Assembly (NCBI GenBank): GCA_007115705.1
Contig: QXEO01000210.1
Span: 1,054,001 to 1,118,000 of the forward strand
DNA from: Dactylis glomerata
Taxonomy: Eukaryota; Streptophyta; Magnoliopsida; Poales; Poaceae
Length of the DNA stretch: 64,000 nucleotides
Direction: 5' to 3'
The translations under genes and the position numbers were made by a program. This document shows positions 33,492 through 44,752 of this stretch, in pieces. Position 1 is the stretch's first letter; every line of letters begins with the position of its first letter. The notes below the pieces were generated by a model. It did not search any database and was not told where the DNA came from. It saw only the letters and a list, made by a program, of their open reading frames with translations.

Positions 33492-34939
33492 CTAGTAAAT
33501 ATCACGTGCTTTGCACGTTGAGGTACATATAAGTAGAAAGGTATAACTTAAATAACAAAAATAATATGGAAATATATATGGTGCTCTAAAAAATACACCA
33601 TCTGTCACATCTTACAATGTATATTTTTTCCAAAATCAAACAGGGTTATCTTTGACCAAGGTTTTTAGAAAAAAAATCCCCTCTGCCCCTAAAAAGTGAC
33701 GCATTTTGCCGCTTAGATATATCTGTATCTAGAAAAGGCTATGTCACTTTTTTTGGGACGAAGGGATTATTAATATTTACAACACCAAAATCAACATCAT
33801 TTGATTCATTTTGAAATATATTTTTATATTTTATTTATTTAGTATGTGAAGTGTTGATACTTTTCTTTTTGCCAAAATTGGTTAGAGAGAGTAAGTTTGG
33901 CTTTTGAAATGCTAATGCATCCTATAAAAAGGGAAAAAACTGAATAGATTTTTTTTTATTAATTAAAAGGATTAGACATTACATCTAGTCTCTATATAAG
34001 TAAGATGCAGCCGCATTACAGAAATATAAGCAATCATCAAAAAACTATAAAACATGGAGATGTAGAATGAATTCGTAGATCACGCTGTCATCCATGCTTA
34101 CAGAATATCCCTTACCGTGTCTTCCGATCGTAGACACATTCGTAAATATGTTTTGATTCTCCATTCTCCATATGTTATAAAGATGACCATGAACGGAGCA
34201 ATTTTTCATCGGTTGATGCATGCGAGACATATTTTTATTTATTATTAAAAGTGTGTCATTTCTACATAGCTAAATAGACCAAACTATAAGAAGGGATAAA
34301 AGGAGTAAAAAAAATTTTAGGCATGAAAGGAGTAATAACTTAAGATCATTACAATTATTTTTAATATGTATGAAATGGAATTGTGCCCTATTATGAAGTG
34401 ACACAACGTTTTTTATGGAAGCCTTAATATAATAAGTATGTATAATTTGTGATTAGATGTTGAAAAGATATAAAGGATCTAGCTATCTTAGCGTGGACTG
34501 ATTAGATACCAAAAAATTATTATGGCCGGTGGGACCTTGGAGTAACTCATGGGCACGTGCTGGTCGTGGCAGGTTTCCAAACAAAAGTTCCATCGTGAGC
34601 GCCTCAACTACCTATTCACCTCAAAGAAAAAAATATTCTAACCTCAACGTACCCAGGTTGCAAGTCTGAGACATGGACTCAGAGTTCTCTAGAAACTTTG
34701 CCTAGCTTCTGGGAGCTTCAGACAAACACTCGGTAGATAGGTACACTGATTCACGCGCATAGGATAGGCGAATCCAAGACATGATAGCCGTTGGATTATT
34801 CTCGATGATAGTTGATGAATGGTGGATGACAGTTTTGTACTACAAATCAACGGCTGTGGTGGTTTCAGAGGTTTTTTGGCGGGAAACTGAAAAAGAGGAT
34901 GGTTCAAATTTCAAAACTGCTGCATTATAGTAGTAGAGA
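33492..34939 (-). mobile_element. Non-autonomous Helitron inside the 3' LTR of D
   Basis: On the minus strand the insert starts TCTCTACTACTATAATG and ends with a hairpin (CGTGC-AAA-GCACG, 33505-33517), 9 nt of spacer and CTAG, followed by T. Those are the Helitron hallmarks: 5' TC, 3' hairpin, CTRR, and no target duplication. The 5' boundary is uncertain by one base. It encodes no Rep/helicase. The interior includes a Stowaway-like inverted repeat and about 400 bp of unidentified, possibly captured, sequence at 34500-34930. Confidence 0.75.
33677..33766. mobile_element. Degenerate Stowaway-like MITE inside the Helitron
   Basis: The left arm TCCCCTCTGCCCC...AAAGTGAC and the right arm, read on the other strand as TCCCTTCGTCCC...AAAGTGAC, form an imperfect terminal inverted repeat around a short core. 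The TA target duplication is not clear. Confidence 0.45.
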
Positions 34940-35510
34940 AGATGCAGTTGGATGGCGGTCTATGTATTTTGTTGTAATGCCCGGAGTAAATCTCATAGTG
35001 ATCTTCTTGACATATCACGTTTATCTTTATTCTATCAATTGCCCAACTGTAATTTGTTTACCCAGCATGTGTTATTTATCTTATGGAGAGACACCACTAG
35101 TGAACTGTGGACCCCAGTCCTATTTCCATCATATTGCTATCACCTGTTTACTTTACTCGCACAGTTTACTTTACTCGCATATTTTTACTGTTTTCCACTC
35201 GATACGCTCATAACCTTTGTTTTAAGCAAACCGGTGAGATTGACAACCTCATCGTAAGTTGGGAGCAAAGTACTTGGTTGTATGTGTGCAGGTTCCACGT
35301 TGCAGCTAGCAAGCAAAGCTTGGACGAGGCGCCATATATAAATTGTCCGAAGCTGTCGCAAACTAGCAAGCATCACCTTCAGTCGTTTGTCTCTCCTCTC
35401 CAAGAACGATAAACCTTGGTTTCTTAACTGAGGGAAAACTAGCTGCTATACTCATCACACCTTCCTCTTGGGGTTCCCAACGGGCTGGTCATTCACCACG
35501 CATCAATCAG

Positions 35511-35997
35511 CCCCGCTACTCGTAACGGAGACAAGGAAGTCTGCTGAAAGATGCGTCGCCCTTGCTCTTTCCAGACATGCCAGATGATGTAAACTGACAA
35601 GGAAATGTCACTTTTCTACCGGTCGTCTTTCTTCCCTCTTCTCAATTTCTTCCACCATGCCGCAATAGTCGTAGAGCGTGCAGCCATCATAACAGCCCTC
35701 GAGCTTTGGTCTCTGAAAAAATCCCAAACTTGGGTTGAAAAGGAGCAGTTTAGTGCCAGGTGCGATGCTGTTTCAAATTCCTGATCACACAAGCAACAAT
35801 GATCGTCATGAGGCAGGTTCCTTGCTCCCAGTCTTTCAGCTGTCCAATTCTTATTCTGAAGAAGCAGCCACATGAAGAATTTTGCATTTCCTTCAGCACG
35901 AACTCTCCAGACCTGGTCAAGGTGAGGTTCTCTGATCCTGCCATAGAATTGCACAGAATAAGCAGAACTAGCCGAGTATTCTCCATTCGAAGTGAGG
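35511..35997 (-). pseudogene. LINE ORF2 C-terminal part with zinc-binding reverse transcriptase domain (segment 2 of 3)
   Basis: The minus frame between about 35616 and 35997 encodes a zf-RVT-type domain: FMWLLLQNKNWTAERL, then a Cys/His cluster CCLCDQEFETASHLALNC, typical of the end of plant LINE ORF2. It continues the reverse transcriptase at 42632-44752 across element E; TGAGG at 35993-35997 and 42632-42636 is the duplicated target. Towards the left it joins the LINE tail at 25406-25598 across element D. Frame changes on both sides make it non-functional. Confidence 0.75.
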
Positions 35998-37538
35998 TGA
36001 TGTCTACACACGCTTCTGTTCTTGTAGACAGTGTTGGGCCTCCAAGTGCAGAGGTTTGTAGAGCAGCAGCAAGTTTCCCTTAAGTGGATCACTCAAGGTT
36101 TATCGAACTCAGGGAGGAAGAGGTCAAAGCTATCCCTCTCAAACAACCCTGCAATTACGATACAGAAAGTCTCTTGTGTCCCCAACACACCCAATACACT
36201 TGTCAGATGTATAGGTGCACTAGTTCGGCGAAGAGATAGTGAAATACAAGCGGTAGTGATGATTATGAGTAGCAATTGTAATATGAAATAAGTATCGCTG
36301 CGAGCAAACATGTAACAAAACAGTAAGTAAACGGTGTGCAATGCTTGGAAACAAGGCCTAGGGATCATACTTTCACTACTGGACACACTCCCAACAAATA
36401 TAACATAATTGAACAAATAAATAACTTCTCTTCACTATGGTACTCTGAATTACTCTCCTATTGAATAACACTAATCATTGCGTAGGGCTACGAAGCACTC
36501 CTCAAAGTTCATCAAGTACTTGACAAACACCACTCATAGAGATATCCAAATCAAATCACAACTCAAGATAGATATTATTGCAACTTAGACCAAGTACTAA
36601 CACGGTGCACACACTGTCAACATTACACCATGAAAGGAGGAATAGATCACTTCAATACTATCATAGTGATAATTATTCTCATAATCCATAAAAGATCACA
36701 ATCGTAGCCTAGACCAAGTACCACCATGATGCACACATTGTCACCGTTACACCATGGCAGGAGGAATAGATTACTTTAATAACACACTAGAGTACACATA
36801 ATGAAGAAGAGTAACATCTACTTGTTCAACATGATACAAAGCTCATGATCACATAAAGATCACATCATGGGAGAGAGAGGTGAACCACATAGCTACCGGT
36901 AGAGCCCTCAGCCCCGGGGATGAACTACTCCCTCCTCATCATAGGAGACAGCAAGGTTGATGGAGATGGCGGTGAGGTCGATGGAGACGGCGCAGACGGC
37001 GATGAAGATCGATGGAGATGGCTCCGGGGGCACTTCCCCGTCCCGGCAGGGTGCCGGAACAGAGACTTCTGTCCCCCAAAATTCGTCGGTGGCAGCGGCG
37101 GAACTACGGAACTCTTTCTGGAAAATTGCCGACTCCTTTAGGGTTTTCCATCCCGAGGCTTTATATAGGTGAAGGGGCGTCGTCAGGAGTGGCCCCAGGC
37201 CTCCTCACACCTAGGCGGCGCGGCCAGGGCCTGGGCCGCGCCGGCCTAGTGTGAGGCTGGCCTATGGCCCCTCTCCTTCGCCTCTTCGGATCTCTGGAAG
37301 CTTCCGGGAAAAATAAGACTTCAGGAACTTGTTTTGTCCAATTCCGAGAATATTTCCTGTGTATCACTTCAGAAAAACAAAAACAGCAGAAAATAGGGAA
37401 CTGGCACTGTGGCATCTTGTCAATAGGTTAGTTCCGGAAATCGCATAAAAACGCCACGAAGTGTAACAAAACACAATGCAAATGGTGTAAAAACAAGTAT
37501 GGAGCATCAAAAATTATAGATACGTTTGAGACGTATCA
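35998..37538 (-). repeat. 3' LTR of element E
   Basis: 1541 bp; on the minus strand it starts TGATACGTCTCAAACG and ends GTAGACATCA. It contains an imperfect tandem duplication of about 125 bp (about 36580-36790; GACCAAGTAC and AGGAGGAATAGAT recur). A TATATAAA box is at 37160-37167 (minus). Confidence 0.9.
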
Positions 37539-40041
37539 GCATCCCCAAGCTTAACTCCTGCTCGTCCTCGAGTAGGTAAGTGATAACAAAATAAATAATT
37601 TTTGAGGTGACATGCACCATCACAATCTTAATCATCGAGGTAAAGCATTGAGTGCTGAGATCAAAGAACTTAAAACATGGGCATGAAAGACATAATCTTG
37701 ACAATAGAAACTTAGCAACCGTGTTATAACATGAAAAGAAACACAAACAAAAGATCATGAATAATGAAACAATGAAAGTCAAACGTGTGTTCAAATCATA
37801 AGGAAAAACATAGTAAATGGTTTTCAGCGTGTCCCTCATAGAATAGCAAAACATAAATGCATAGGACACCTTCAAGTTTAAGAGGGCGACTAGATACAAA
37901 TAATTTAAGAACAAGTGAAACCATGATCATGAATCAATCAATGAAAACTTTGGGACAATGCACATTATACTCAGAATGAAAACTATGCTCTCTTAGATAG
38001 TGCATAAAGATAGAAGGTGGTGACTCAACATAAAAGTAAAAAGAAAGGCCCTTCGCAGAGGGAAGCAGTGATTAAACATGTGCTAGAGCTTTTCATTTGT
38101 AAAACAGAGAGATAAAAATTGGTTTTGAGAGGTGGTTGTCTTTGTTAACGACTGGCAATGGGGTTCTTACTATCTTCTATACAAAAATGAAGTAAGTTTT
38201 TGAGAGAGAGATTGGCACTTTTATGCTCTTTTATAAAGCTTGGCACTCCTCCCCACCTTTTTTTCCTTTCACAAACCATGGCTAACCGATTCCATCGGGT
38301 GCCCACCAACATTCACATACCATGGAGGAGTGCCTTTTTTCTTTCTTTTTTTCTTTTTGGAATAAGACAATATGGAAGATAGCAAATCCGACCACTACGT
38401 CCCCATGAGCTGAAAACAGTGTCACAAAATGAGAAGTATTTTGAAGGTTTTTTTTGAAAGGTAGCACATGAAAATTTACTTGGAATGGCTTACAAATACC
38501 ATGCATAGGAGTTTATAGTGGACACAATGGCAAACTTGGTTTTTAGGAGTTGGATGCACGAGTAGAGCTCATACTCAGTACAAGGCGAGGGCTAGCAAAA
38601 GACTGGGAGCGACCAACTAAGAGAGCAATAATGGCCATAATCATGCAAAGCGACAAAGAGACATTAAAAGAAGCATAAGATGGCATCAAAATTCAAAAAC
38701 TAAATGATCATAGAGGCTATTGGTGACTTTGTAAGAGTCTAACATGTGTGAGCATGCGCCAAGTCAACCCAAATAAAGCATCAAGGAGAAAACCAAAATA
38801 ATGCTTCCAAATAATTAAAAACAACGCATGATTCTTTCAAAGGCTCATTAAGCAATCTCAGTTATTTGAGATAAGTCATGCTACAGCAAAACCACTAAGC
38901 ATACTATCAAAAAGACATCAAGCACGACATGCAAAAGCCTAAGCCGCAGTCTACACAAGCTCCTTCTTGTACCACTTTTTTGCATAAAGCTTTTTCTCTT
39001 TTCCAACACCATTTGAACTTTTTAAATCCAACTCTTTTGAGGAAAACCAACATGGTCCAGAGGCAAAAATACACCTTGATAAATATATATAAGAAGATCT
39101 GAACGCAAATCAAGGCGAAAATGAAAACCAAAAGCAGTAGCAGAAAAAGAAGAACACTCGGTTTTTGATAAGAGTGAAAACTAGAGCGTTCTTGGCAATT
39201 GAAAAGCGAGCTCATCTCCTCCAAAAGAAACATGATGTGATCTAACCATTTATTTCAGCAAACAAAGCAAACAAAAACAACTGACGCTCCAAGAAAAACG
39301 CATAGTGCATGAAGCAATAAAAATATAGTGTCTTGAAAGGTGACCTGATTTTTGCCGATGAAGAAGGGGTGCCTCGGGGGCAACCCCAAGCTTTGACGCT
39401 TGTACTTCTTGGATATTTCTTGGGGTGATGCGTGGGCATCCCCAAGCTTGAGCTTTTGTCCATTCTTCATCTCATCTCATTATTCTCCAATCCCTACACT
39501 TGAAAACTTCCTTCATACAAAACTAAACACAATTCTATTAGCAACATTAGTGTAAGCATAACATTGAATCAACCCTTCTTTGCTTCATGTTTCAACCCAA
39601 AACCACCACATATAAAGCATATACTACTGTAGCAACTTCCCCAAAAGTTCCATGATCAAAAGAACTCAAAAGAAAGCGATAAAGTGGCAAACACAAATAT
39701 TGGCAGAAATCTGTCAAAACAGAACAGCTGACAAAGGTCGAATTTTTGAGTGGTTTTCTGTTTCTCAAATCAAAAAGTGTTCAACTAACGAAAGTTTGGA
39801 TATAACCTGGGGCATATTCACAAGAAATCGCAGGTCCAAAAGATATACAGAGAATTTTCATGAATTTTTACGGTGCAGCACCAAAAACAGTTTCAGGACA
39901 GCAATATCCCCAAATCTTTACCTCACTCGAATTAGAGGCTTCTCTTGGCACCACAATGAAAATAAAAAGGATAAGGAGCGGTTATTACAGTAGTAATAAC
40001 TTCCAAGACTCAAATAAAAGAAAAAGTACTGAAAATAAAAC
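37539..40041 (-). mobile_element. Non-coding 3' internal region of element E (cassette type II)
   Basis: Homologous in reverse to the 3' internal regions of A and B. The polypurine tract is at 37539-37552, the type II cassette at about 38095-38520 and the paired internal polypurine-like motifs at about 39383-39450. Short ORFs here are not conserved as proteins. Confidence 0.7.
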
Positions 40042-40090
40042 AATGGGTTATCTCCCAAGAGTGCTTTTCTTTAACGCCTTTGAGCTAGGC
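40042..40090 (-). promoter_or_regulatory. Conserved double stem-loop (element E)
   Basis: Minus-strand copy of the 49-50 nt element, beginning about 20 nt after the stop codon of the E ORF. The first hairpin is retained and the second keeps a shortened GGG/CCC stem with a changed outer pair. Confidence 0.5.
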
Positions 40091-40110
40091 GCAGTAATTT
40101 GCAAAGATGC

Positions 40111-40950
40111 TCATGTGGGCGCCATATAAGAGCTTGAGGCAAATGCGCCATATAGGAACTTAAAGCAATAGAGAGCATCAAAAAGCAGATATGAAAAACA
40201 TTTATATCTGAACCACTTCCTATGCATAGGAATCTTGTAAGAAAATAAATTAATGAGGCACATAGTAGCAAGCATGGATAGATAAAACAAGTGCCACTTC
40301 AAGATTTGCAACATAAAGAGGGGAAACTTAATATTGTTGAGATCCATCAAACCATGTTTCCCTCTCTCATAATAACTTTCAGTAGCATCATGAATAGAAC
40401 TAACAATATAACTATCACATAAAACATCTCTATCATAAGCCACATGCATGAAAGAATTAATACTCACCACAGGAACAATAGTAGTAGGAGCAGATTCAAC
40501 AGAATAATTATTCTCATCACCATAATCATCATAAATAGGAGGCATATTGTAATCATAAATAATTTTATCCTCAATAGTAGGTGAACTGAAAATATTATAC
40601 TCATCATCATAGCCATCATAAACTAGAGGTTTAGTATCATCACAAGCTAAAGAACAGCTATTTCGCAAAGCATATTCTTCGAACATATCATCATAAGAAG
40701 GAACATCACATATGGGAGATAAAATATCATCAGAACAAACTTTCTCCACTAAAGCTGGGGAACTAAAAATATTATGCTTAACAAAACCAGCTTCCCCAAG
40801 CTTAGACTTTTCTACAGCATTAGCAACAACGGTGTTCAAAGCATTCATACTAACAACACTATTAGCATGCAAATTAAGCTCCAAAGGTTTTTCAATTTTC
40901 TCTTCAAATCTAAAATCAGGAAAAATACTAAAGAACTCTTTGTTTTCCAT
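40111..40950 (-). CDS. Retrotransposon accessory ORF of element E, two C-terminal membrane segments
   Basis: 279 residues, starting at the ATG of MENKEFFSIF about 115 nt after the primer site. The N-terminal 190 residues are acidic and Tyr-rich (repeated short phrases such as YDDY, IFSSPT and IYDYN) and unrelated to the A ORF. From about residue 190 it matches the A ORF: SIHDATESYYERGKHG, then a hydrophobic segment (about 212-238), a basic MHRKW loop, and a second hydrophobic segment (about 248-270). No Gag, protease or polymerase motif is visible. The shared C-terminus on different N-termini suggests a module that is reused, perhaps a membrane anchor. Function is unknown. The frame is intact in a young element. 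Confidence 0.6.
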   Translation of the reverse strand: MENKEFFSIFPDFRFEEKIEKPLELNLHANSVVSMNALNTVVANAVEKSKLGEAGFVKHNIFSSPALVEKVCSDDILSPICDVPSYDDMFEEYALRNSCSLACDDTKPLVYDGYDDEYNIFSSPTIEDKIIYDYNMPPIYDDYGDENNYSVESAPTTIVPVVSINSFMHVAYDRDVLCDSYIVSSIHDATESYYERGKHGLMDLNNIKFPLFMLQILKWHLFYLSMLATMCLINLFSYKIPMHRKWFRYKCFSYLLFDALYCFKFLYGAFASSSYMAPT

Positions 40951-41062
40951 TAAGCCTAACTAGTGAAAATAAAAACAAGAAACAAAAAGACGTAATTGCA
41001 GAATCTAAAGGAAATAACTTTGAGCACCCACACAGGAGGATGCGAGTACCTTTTACCTTACC

Positions 41063-41080
41063 TCCCCGGCAACGGCGCCA
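41063..41080 (-). other. Primer binding site of element E (tRNA-Asp)
   Basis: An exact minus-strand TGGCGCCGTTGCCGGGGA, 10 nt from the LTR end at 41091. Confidence 0.85.
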
Positions 41081-41090
41081 GAAAAGAGCT

Positions 41091-42631
41091 TGATGTCTAC
41101 ACACGCTTCTGTTCTTGTAGACAGTGTTGGGCCTCCAAGTGCAGAGGTTTGTAGAGCAGCAGCAAGTTTCCCTTAAGTGGATCACCCAAGGTTTATCGAA
41201 CTCAGGGAGGAAGAGGTCAAAGCTATCCCTCTCAAACAACCCTGCAATTACGATATAGAAAGTCTCTTGTGTCCCCAACACACCCAATACACTTGTCAGA
41301 TGTATAGGTGCACTAGTTCGGCGAAGAGATAGTGAAATACAAGCGGTAGTGATGATTATGAGTAGCAATTGTAATATGAAATAAGTATCGTTGCGAGCAA
41401 ACATGTAACAAAACAGTAAGTAAACGGTGTGCAATGCTTGGAAACAAGGCCTAGGGATCATACTTTCACTACTGGACACACTCCCAACAAATATAACATA
41501 ATTGAATAAATAAATAACTTCTCTTCACTATGGTACTCTGAATTACTCTCCTATTGAATAACACTAATCATTGCGTAGGGCTACGAAGCACTCCTCAAAG
41601 TTCATCAAGTACTTGACAAACACCACTCATAGAGATATCCAAATCAAATCACAACTCAAGATAGATATTATTGCAACTTAGACCAAGTACTAACACGGTG
41701 CACACACTGTCAACATTACACCATGAAAGGAGGAATAGATCACTTCAATACTATCATAGTGATAATTATTCTCATAATCCATAAAAGATCACAATCATAG
41801 CCTAGACCAAGTACCACCATGATGCATGCACTGTCACCGTTACACCATGGCAGGAGGAATAGATTACTTTAATAACACACTAGAGTACACATAATGAAGA
41901 AGAGTAACATCTACTTGTTCAACATGATACAAAGCTCATGATCACATAAAGATCACATCATGGGAGAGAGAGGTGAACCACATAGCTACCGGTAGAGCCC
42001 TCAGCCCCGGGGATGAACTACTCCCTCCTCATCATAGGAGACAGCAAGGTTGATGGAGATGGCGGTGAGGTCGATGGAGATGATGGAGACGGCGATGGAG
42101 ACCGATGGAGATGGCTCTGGGGGCACTTCCCCATCCCGGCAGGGTGCCGGAACAGAGACTTCTGTCCCCCAAAATTCGTCGGTGGCAGCGGCGGAACTAC
42201 GGAACTCTTTCTGGAAAATTGCCGACTCCTTTAGGGTTTTCTGTCCCGAGGCTTTATATAGGCGATGGGGCGTCGTCAGGAGTGGCCCCAGGCCTCCTCA
42301 CACCTAGGCGGCGCGGCCAGGGCCTGGGCCGCGCCGGCCTAGTGTGAGGCTGGCCTATGGCCCCTCTCCTTCGCCTCTTCGGATCTCTGGAAGCTTCCGG
42401 GAAAAATAAGACTTCAGGAACTTGTTTTGTCCAATTCCGAGAATATTTCCTGTGTATCACTTCTGAAAAACAAAAACAGCAGAAAACAGGGAACTGGCAC
42501 TGTGGCATCTTGTCAATAGGTTAGTTCCGGAAATCGCATAAAAACACCACGAAGTGTAACAAAACACAAGGCAAATGGTGTAAAAACAAGCATGGAGCAT
42601 CAAAAATTATAGATACGTTTGAGACGTATCA
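41091..42631 (-). repeat. 5' LTR of element E
   Basis: 1541 bp, same ends as the copy at 35998-37538; the TATA box TATATAAA is at 42253-42260 on the minus strand. Only scattered substitutions separate the two LTRs, some of them in a GA-rich block near 42075-42120. Confidence 0.9.
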
Positions 42632-44752
42632 TGAGGTTCCAAGAGATCTTGTCACTGTCCGACGATAAAACCACTCCCTAGAGAGCACTCCACAGAGCGA
42701 CGAACTGATCGAGCTGATCTGCAGAGTCCATTCGCTGCAAGCCTCTCATCCACCGCCCATTTGCCAAGGCCTCCTTCACAGTGAGGTGTTTTCTAACTGC
42801 AAGACCAAAGCACAACATTGCCATCTGCTTGGGAGCACGCCCATGGAGCCAGCTGTCAGCCCAGAAGGAAGCAGTCTCTCCATTACCAATAGCGACAGTC
42901 ATGCAAGAGGCAAACAAGGCCTTGTCAGACTCATCACAGGGCGTCTCTGAACCTACCCAAGGGCGGTCTCTGGCTGTCCATTGAAACCACTCCCACCGCA
43001 GTCTGACAGCTCTACTAAATGCCTGCAAGTCTTTCACCCCTAGCCCTCCATATACAGTTGGAGCACAGACCTTTTGCCAGCTCACCAGGCACTTCCCTCC
43101 AACGGCCTGCTGATCAGGGGTCCATAAGAAATTTCTCCTAATATTGTTGAATTCCTTGACCATCCAGCTCTCAGCCGGGAAGATCGTCAATAAATAGGTT
43201 GCCATCGATGTTATTACACTGTTGATTAGAGTCAACCTTCCTTTCCTGTTTAGCAACTTCCCACTCCACCCTTTGAGTCTGCTGACGGCTGCATCGAAGA
43301 CCGGCTGCTCCTCAATCTTTTTTGGCTTCCTGAACCCCAACGGTAGGCCTAAATAACGGCAAGGGAAAGAACCAAGAGTTCCACCAAAATCCCGCAGACT
43401 TCTTCCAGGTCCAAACCATCACACGCAACCGGGAAGGCCACACACTTCGGGATACTCGTCTGTAGCCCAGAAGCTGCTCCAAAAAGCTGCAAAATGTGCT
43501 AAGTTGCCGTGATGTCAACCTTTCTAGGGTTTACGAACAGAGCTGCATCATCTGCATAGAAACTTGCTCTAAACCGGGCCACCCTGACATTTAGGGGAGA
43601 CATCACCTCCTCAACAGTGGCATGCTCGAGCAGGCATTGCAAAGGTTCCATGGCAAGAATGAACAGCATCGGGGATAGAGGATCCCCCTGTCTCAGACCC
43701 CTCCTGTGGTTGAAAGGCGCTCCCAGGCTTCCACTGAGCATAATTCTCGAAGAGAAGGAACCCAAGATCAAAGAAATGATATTACGCCACCTCTGCCCAA
43801 AACCCATTTTGGTGAGCACTTGAAGCAGGAAGCCCCAGTTTAAAGAGTCAAAAGCCTTAGCAATGTCGAGCTTCAGGAATAACAGAGGGGATTTCTTCTT
43901 GTGAGCTTTCTTAATCACATTCCTGACATACAAAAAGTTGTCCTGGATGGACCTTCCCTTTATGAACGCACTTTGCCCAGGAGAGACCAGATTGTGGAGC
44001 TCCGACGCCAGTCTGTTAGCCATCATCTTGCACAAAAGTTTGGTAACACTATGCAACAGACTGACCGGCCTGTAGTCCTTCGCCTCCACCGCATCGTTCT
44101 TCTTAGGCAGCAATACAATGGAGGCATAATTCAGCAGTCTCCAATTTCCTCCCTTTAGCGCATGCATTTGATTCATGGCTGCAAGCAGATCGGTCGAGAT
44201 GATGTGCCAGTATTTCTTGAAAAAAACCCCAATGAAGCCGTCAGGCCCCGACGCCTTCTCTGCATGCAAATCATTCACATCCCCCTTCAACTCCTCTAAA
44301 GAGAAAGATGCTTCAAGGTGTGACAAATCAGCCGAATTGAGATTCAGAGCCTCCCAGTTTAATTCAACATCGGCCGCTGTCGAAGTGCCCATGAGCCCCC
44401 TAAAATGTTGCAGCAACAGGGCCTCCTTCTCCTCATGCTTTGTAACCGCACCAGCAGGCCCATTCAGAGATGGAATGTGGTTCTTTCTTCGTCTCCCGTT
44501 GGCTCTGAGGTGGAAAAACTTCGTGTTGGCATCTCCTTCACGGATCCAAGTGATCCTAGATCGTTGTCGCCACTTGATTCTGTCAATTGCGGCAATGCCC
44601 AGGAGCTTGCTTTTCAGATAGCTTCGAAGTTGTCTCTCTTCTGCAGTCAGAACTCTGTCCTCTTGTGCAACATCGAGATTGAAAATCACCTCGTCCGCAA
44701 CCTCTGAAACCATCTTAGCCCACCTGGCAAGCCCTGATTTGCTTGCTTTCAT
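42632..44752 (-). pseudogene. LINE ORF2 reverse transcriptase, 5' truncated (segment 1 of 3)
   Basis: The minus frame 43499-44752 (417 residues) is a non-LTR reverse transcriptase. Motifs in order are EKASGPDGF, KDYRPVSLLHSVTKL, SAFIKGRSIQDN, LKLDIAKAFDSLNW, GLRQGDPLSPMLFILAMEPL and the catalytic FYADDAAL. The frame is lost near 43500; the domain continues in another frame at 42678-43340 (KGWSGKLLNRKGRLTLINSV, then a WxxI-rich thumb) and stops early in WSAL. The endonuclease domain that precedes RT in plant L1-type LINEs is absent because the copy is cut off at about 44752. This is the usual 5' truncation of target-primed insertion. Confidence 0.85.

Larger units (their letters stand above)
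25599..35505 (+). mobile_element. Gypsy element D: Gag-protease only, pol-less, complete with target duplication
   Basis: 5' LTR 25599-27231, primer site, gag-protease ORF, about 2.9 kb of non-coding internal DNA, 3' LTR from 32424 to 35505 (interrupted by a Helitron). The target duplication ATCAG is at 25594-25598 and 35506-35510. After the Gag-protease stop codon there is no reverse transcriptase, RNase H or integrase frame, so it fits the known class of terminal-repeat elements that carry only Gag. It is inserted in the LINE that spans 25406-44752. Confidence 0.9.
32424..35505 (+). repeat. 3' LTR of element D, interrupted by a Helitron
   Basis: Starts TGATACGTCTCCAACG and ends CCACGCATCA followed by ATCAG. 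The LTR sequence runs to 33491, is interrupted by about 1.45 kb of foreign DNA, and resumes at about 34941; without the insert its length equals that of the 5' LTR. Confidence 0.9.
35998..42631 (-). mobile_element. Gypsy element E, complete, minus strand, pol-less
   Basis: 6634 bp; 5' LTR 41091-42631, primer site 41063-41080, accessory ORF 40111-40950, stem-loop 40042-40090, type II cassette about 38095-38520, polypurine tract 37539-37552, 3' LTR 35998-37538. The target duplication TGAGG is at 35993-35997 and 42632-42636. Both LTRs are 1541 bp and nearly identical, so this is one of the younger insertions. Only the first about 350 bp of the LTR match the A/D family; the remainder is unrelated. 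Confidence 0.9.
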
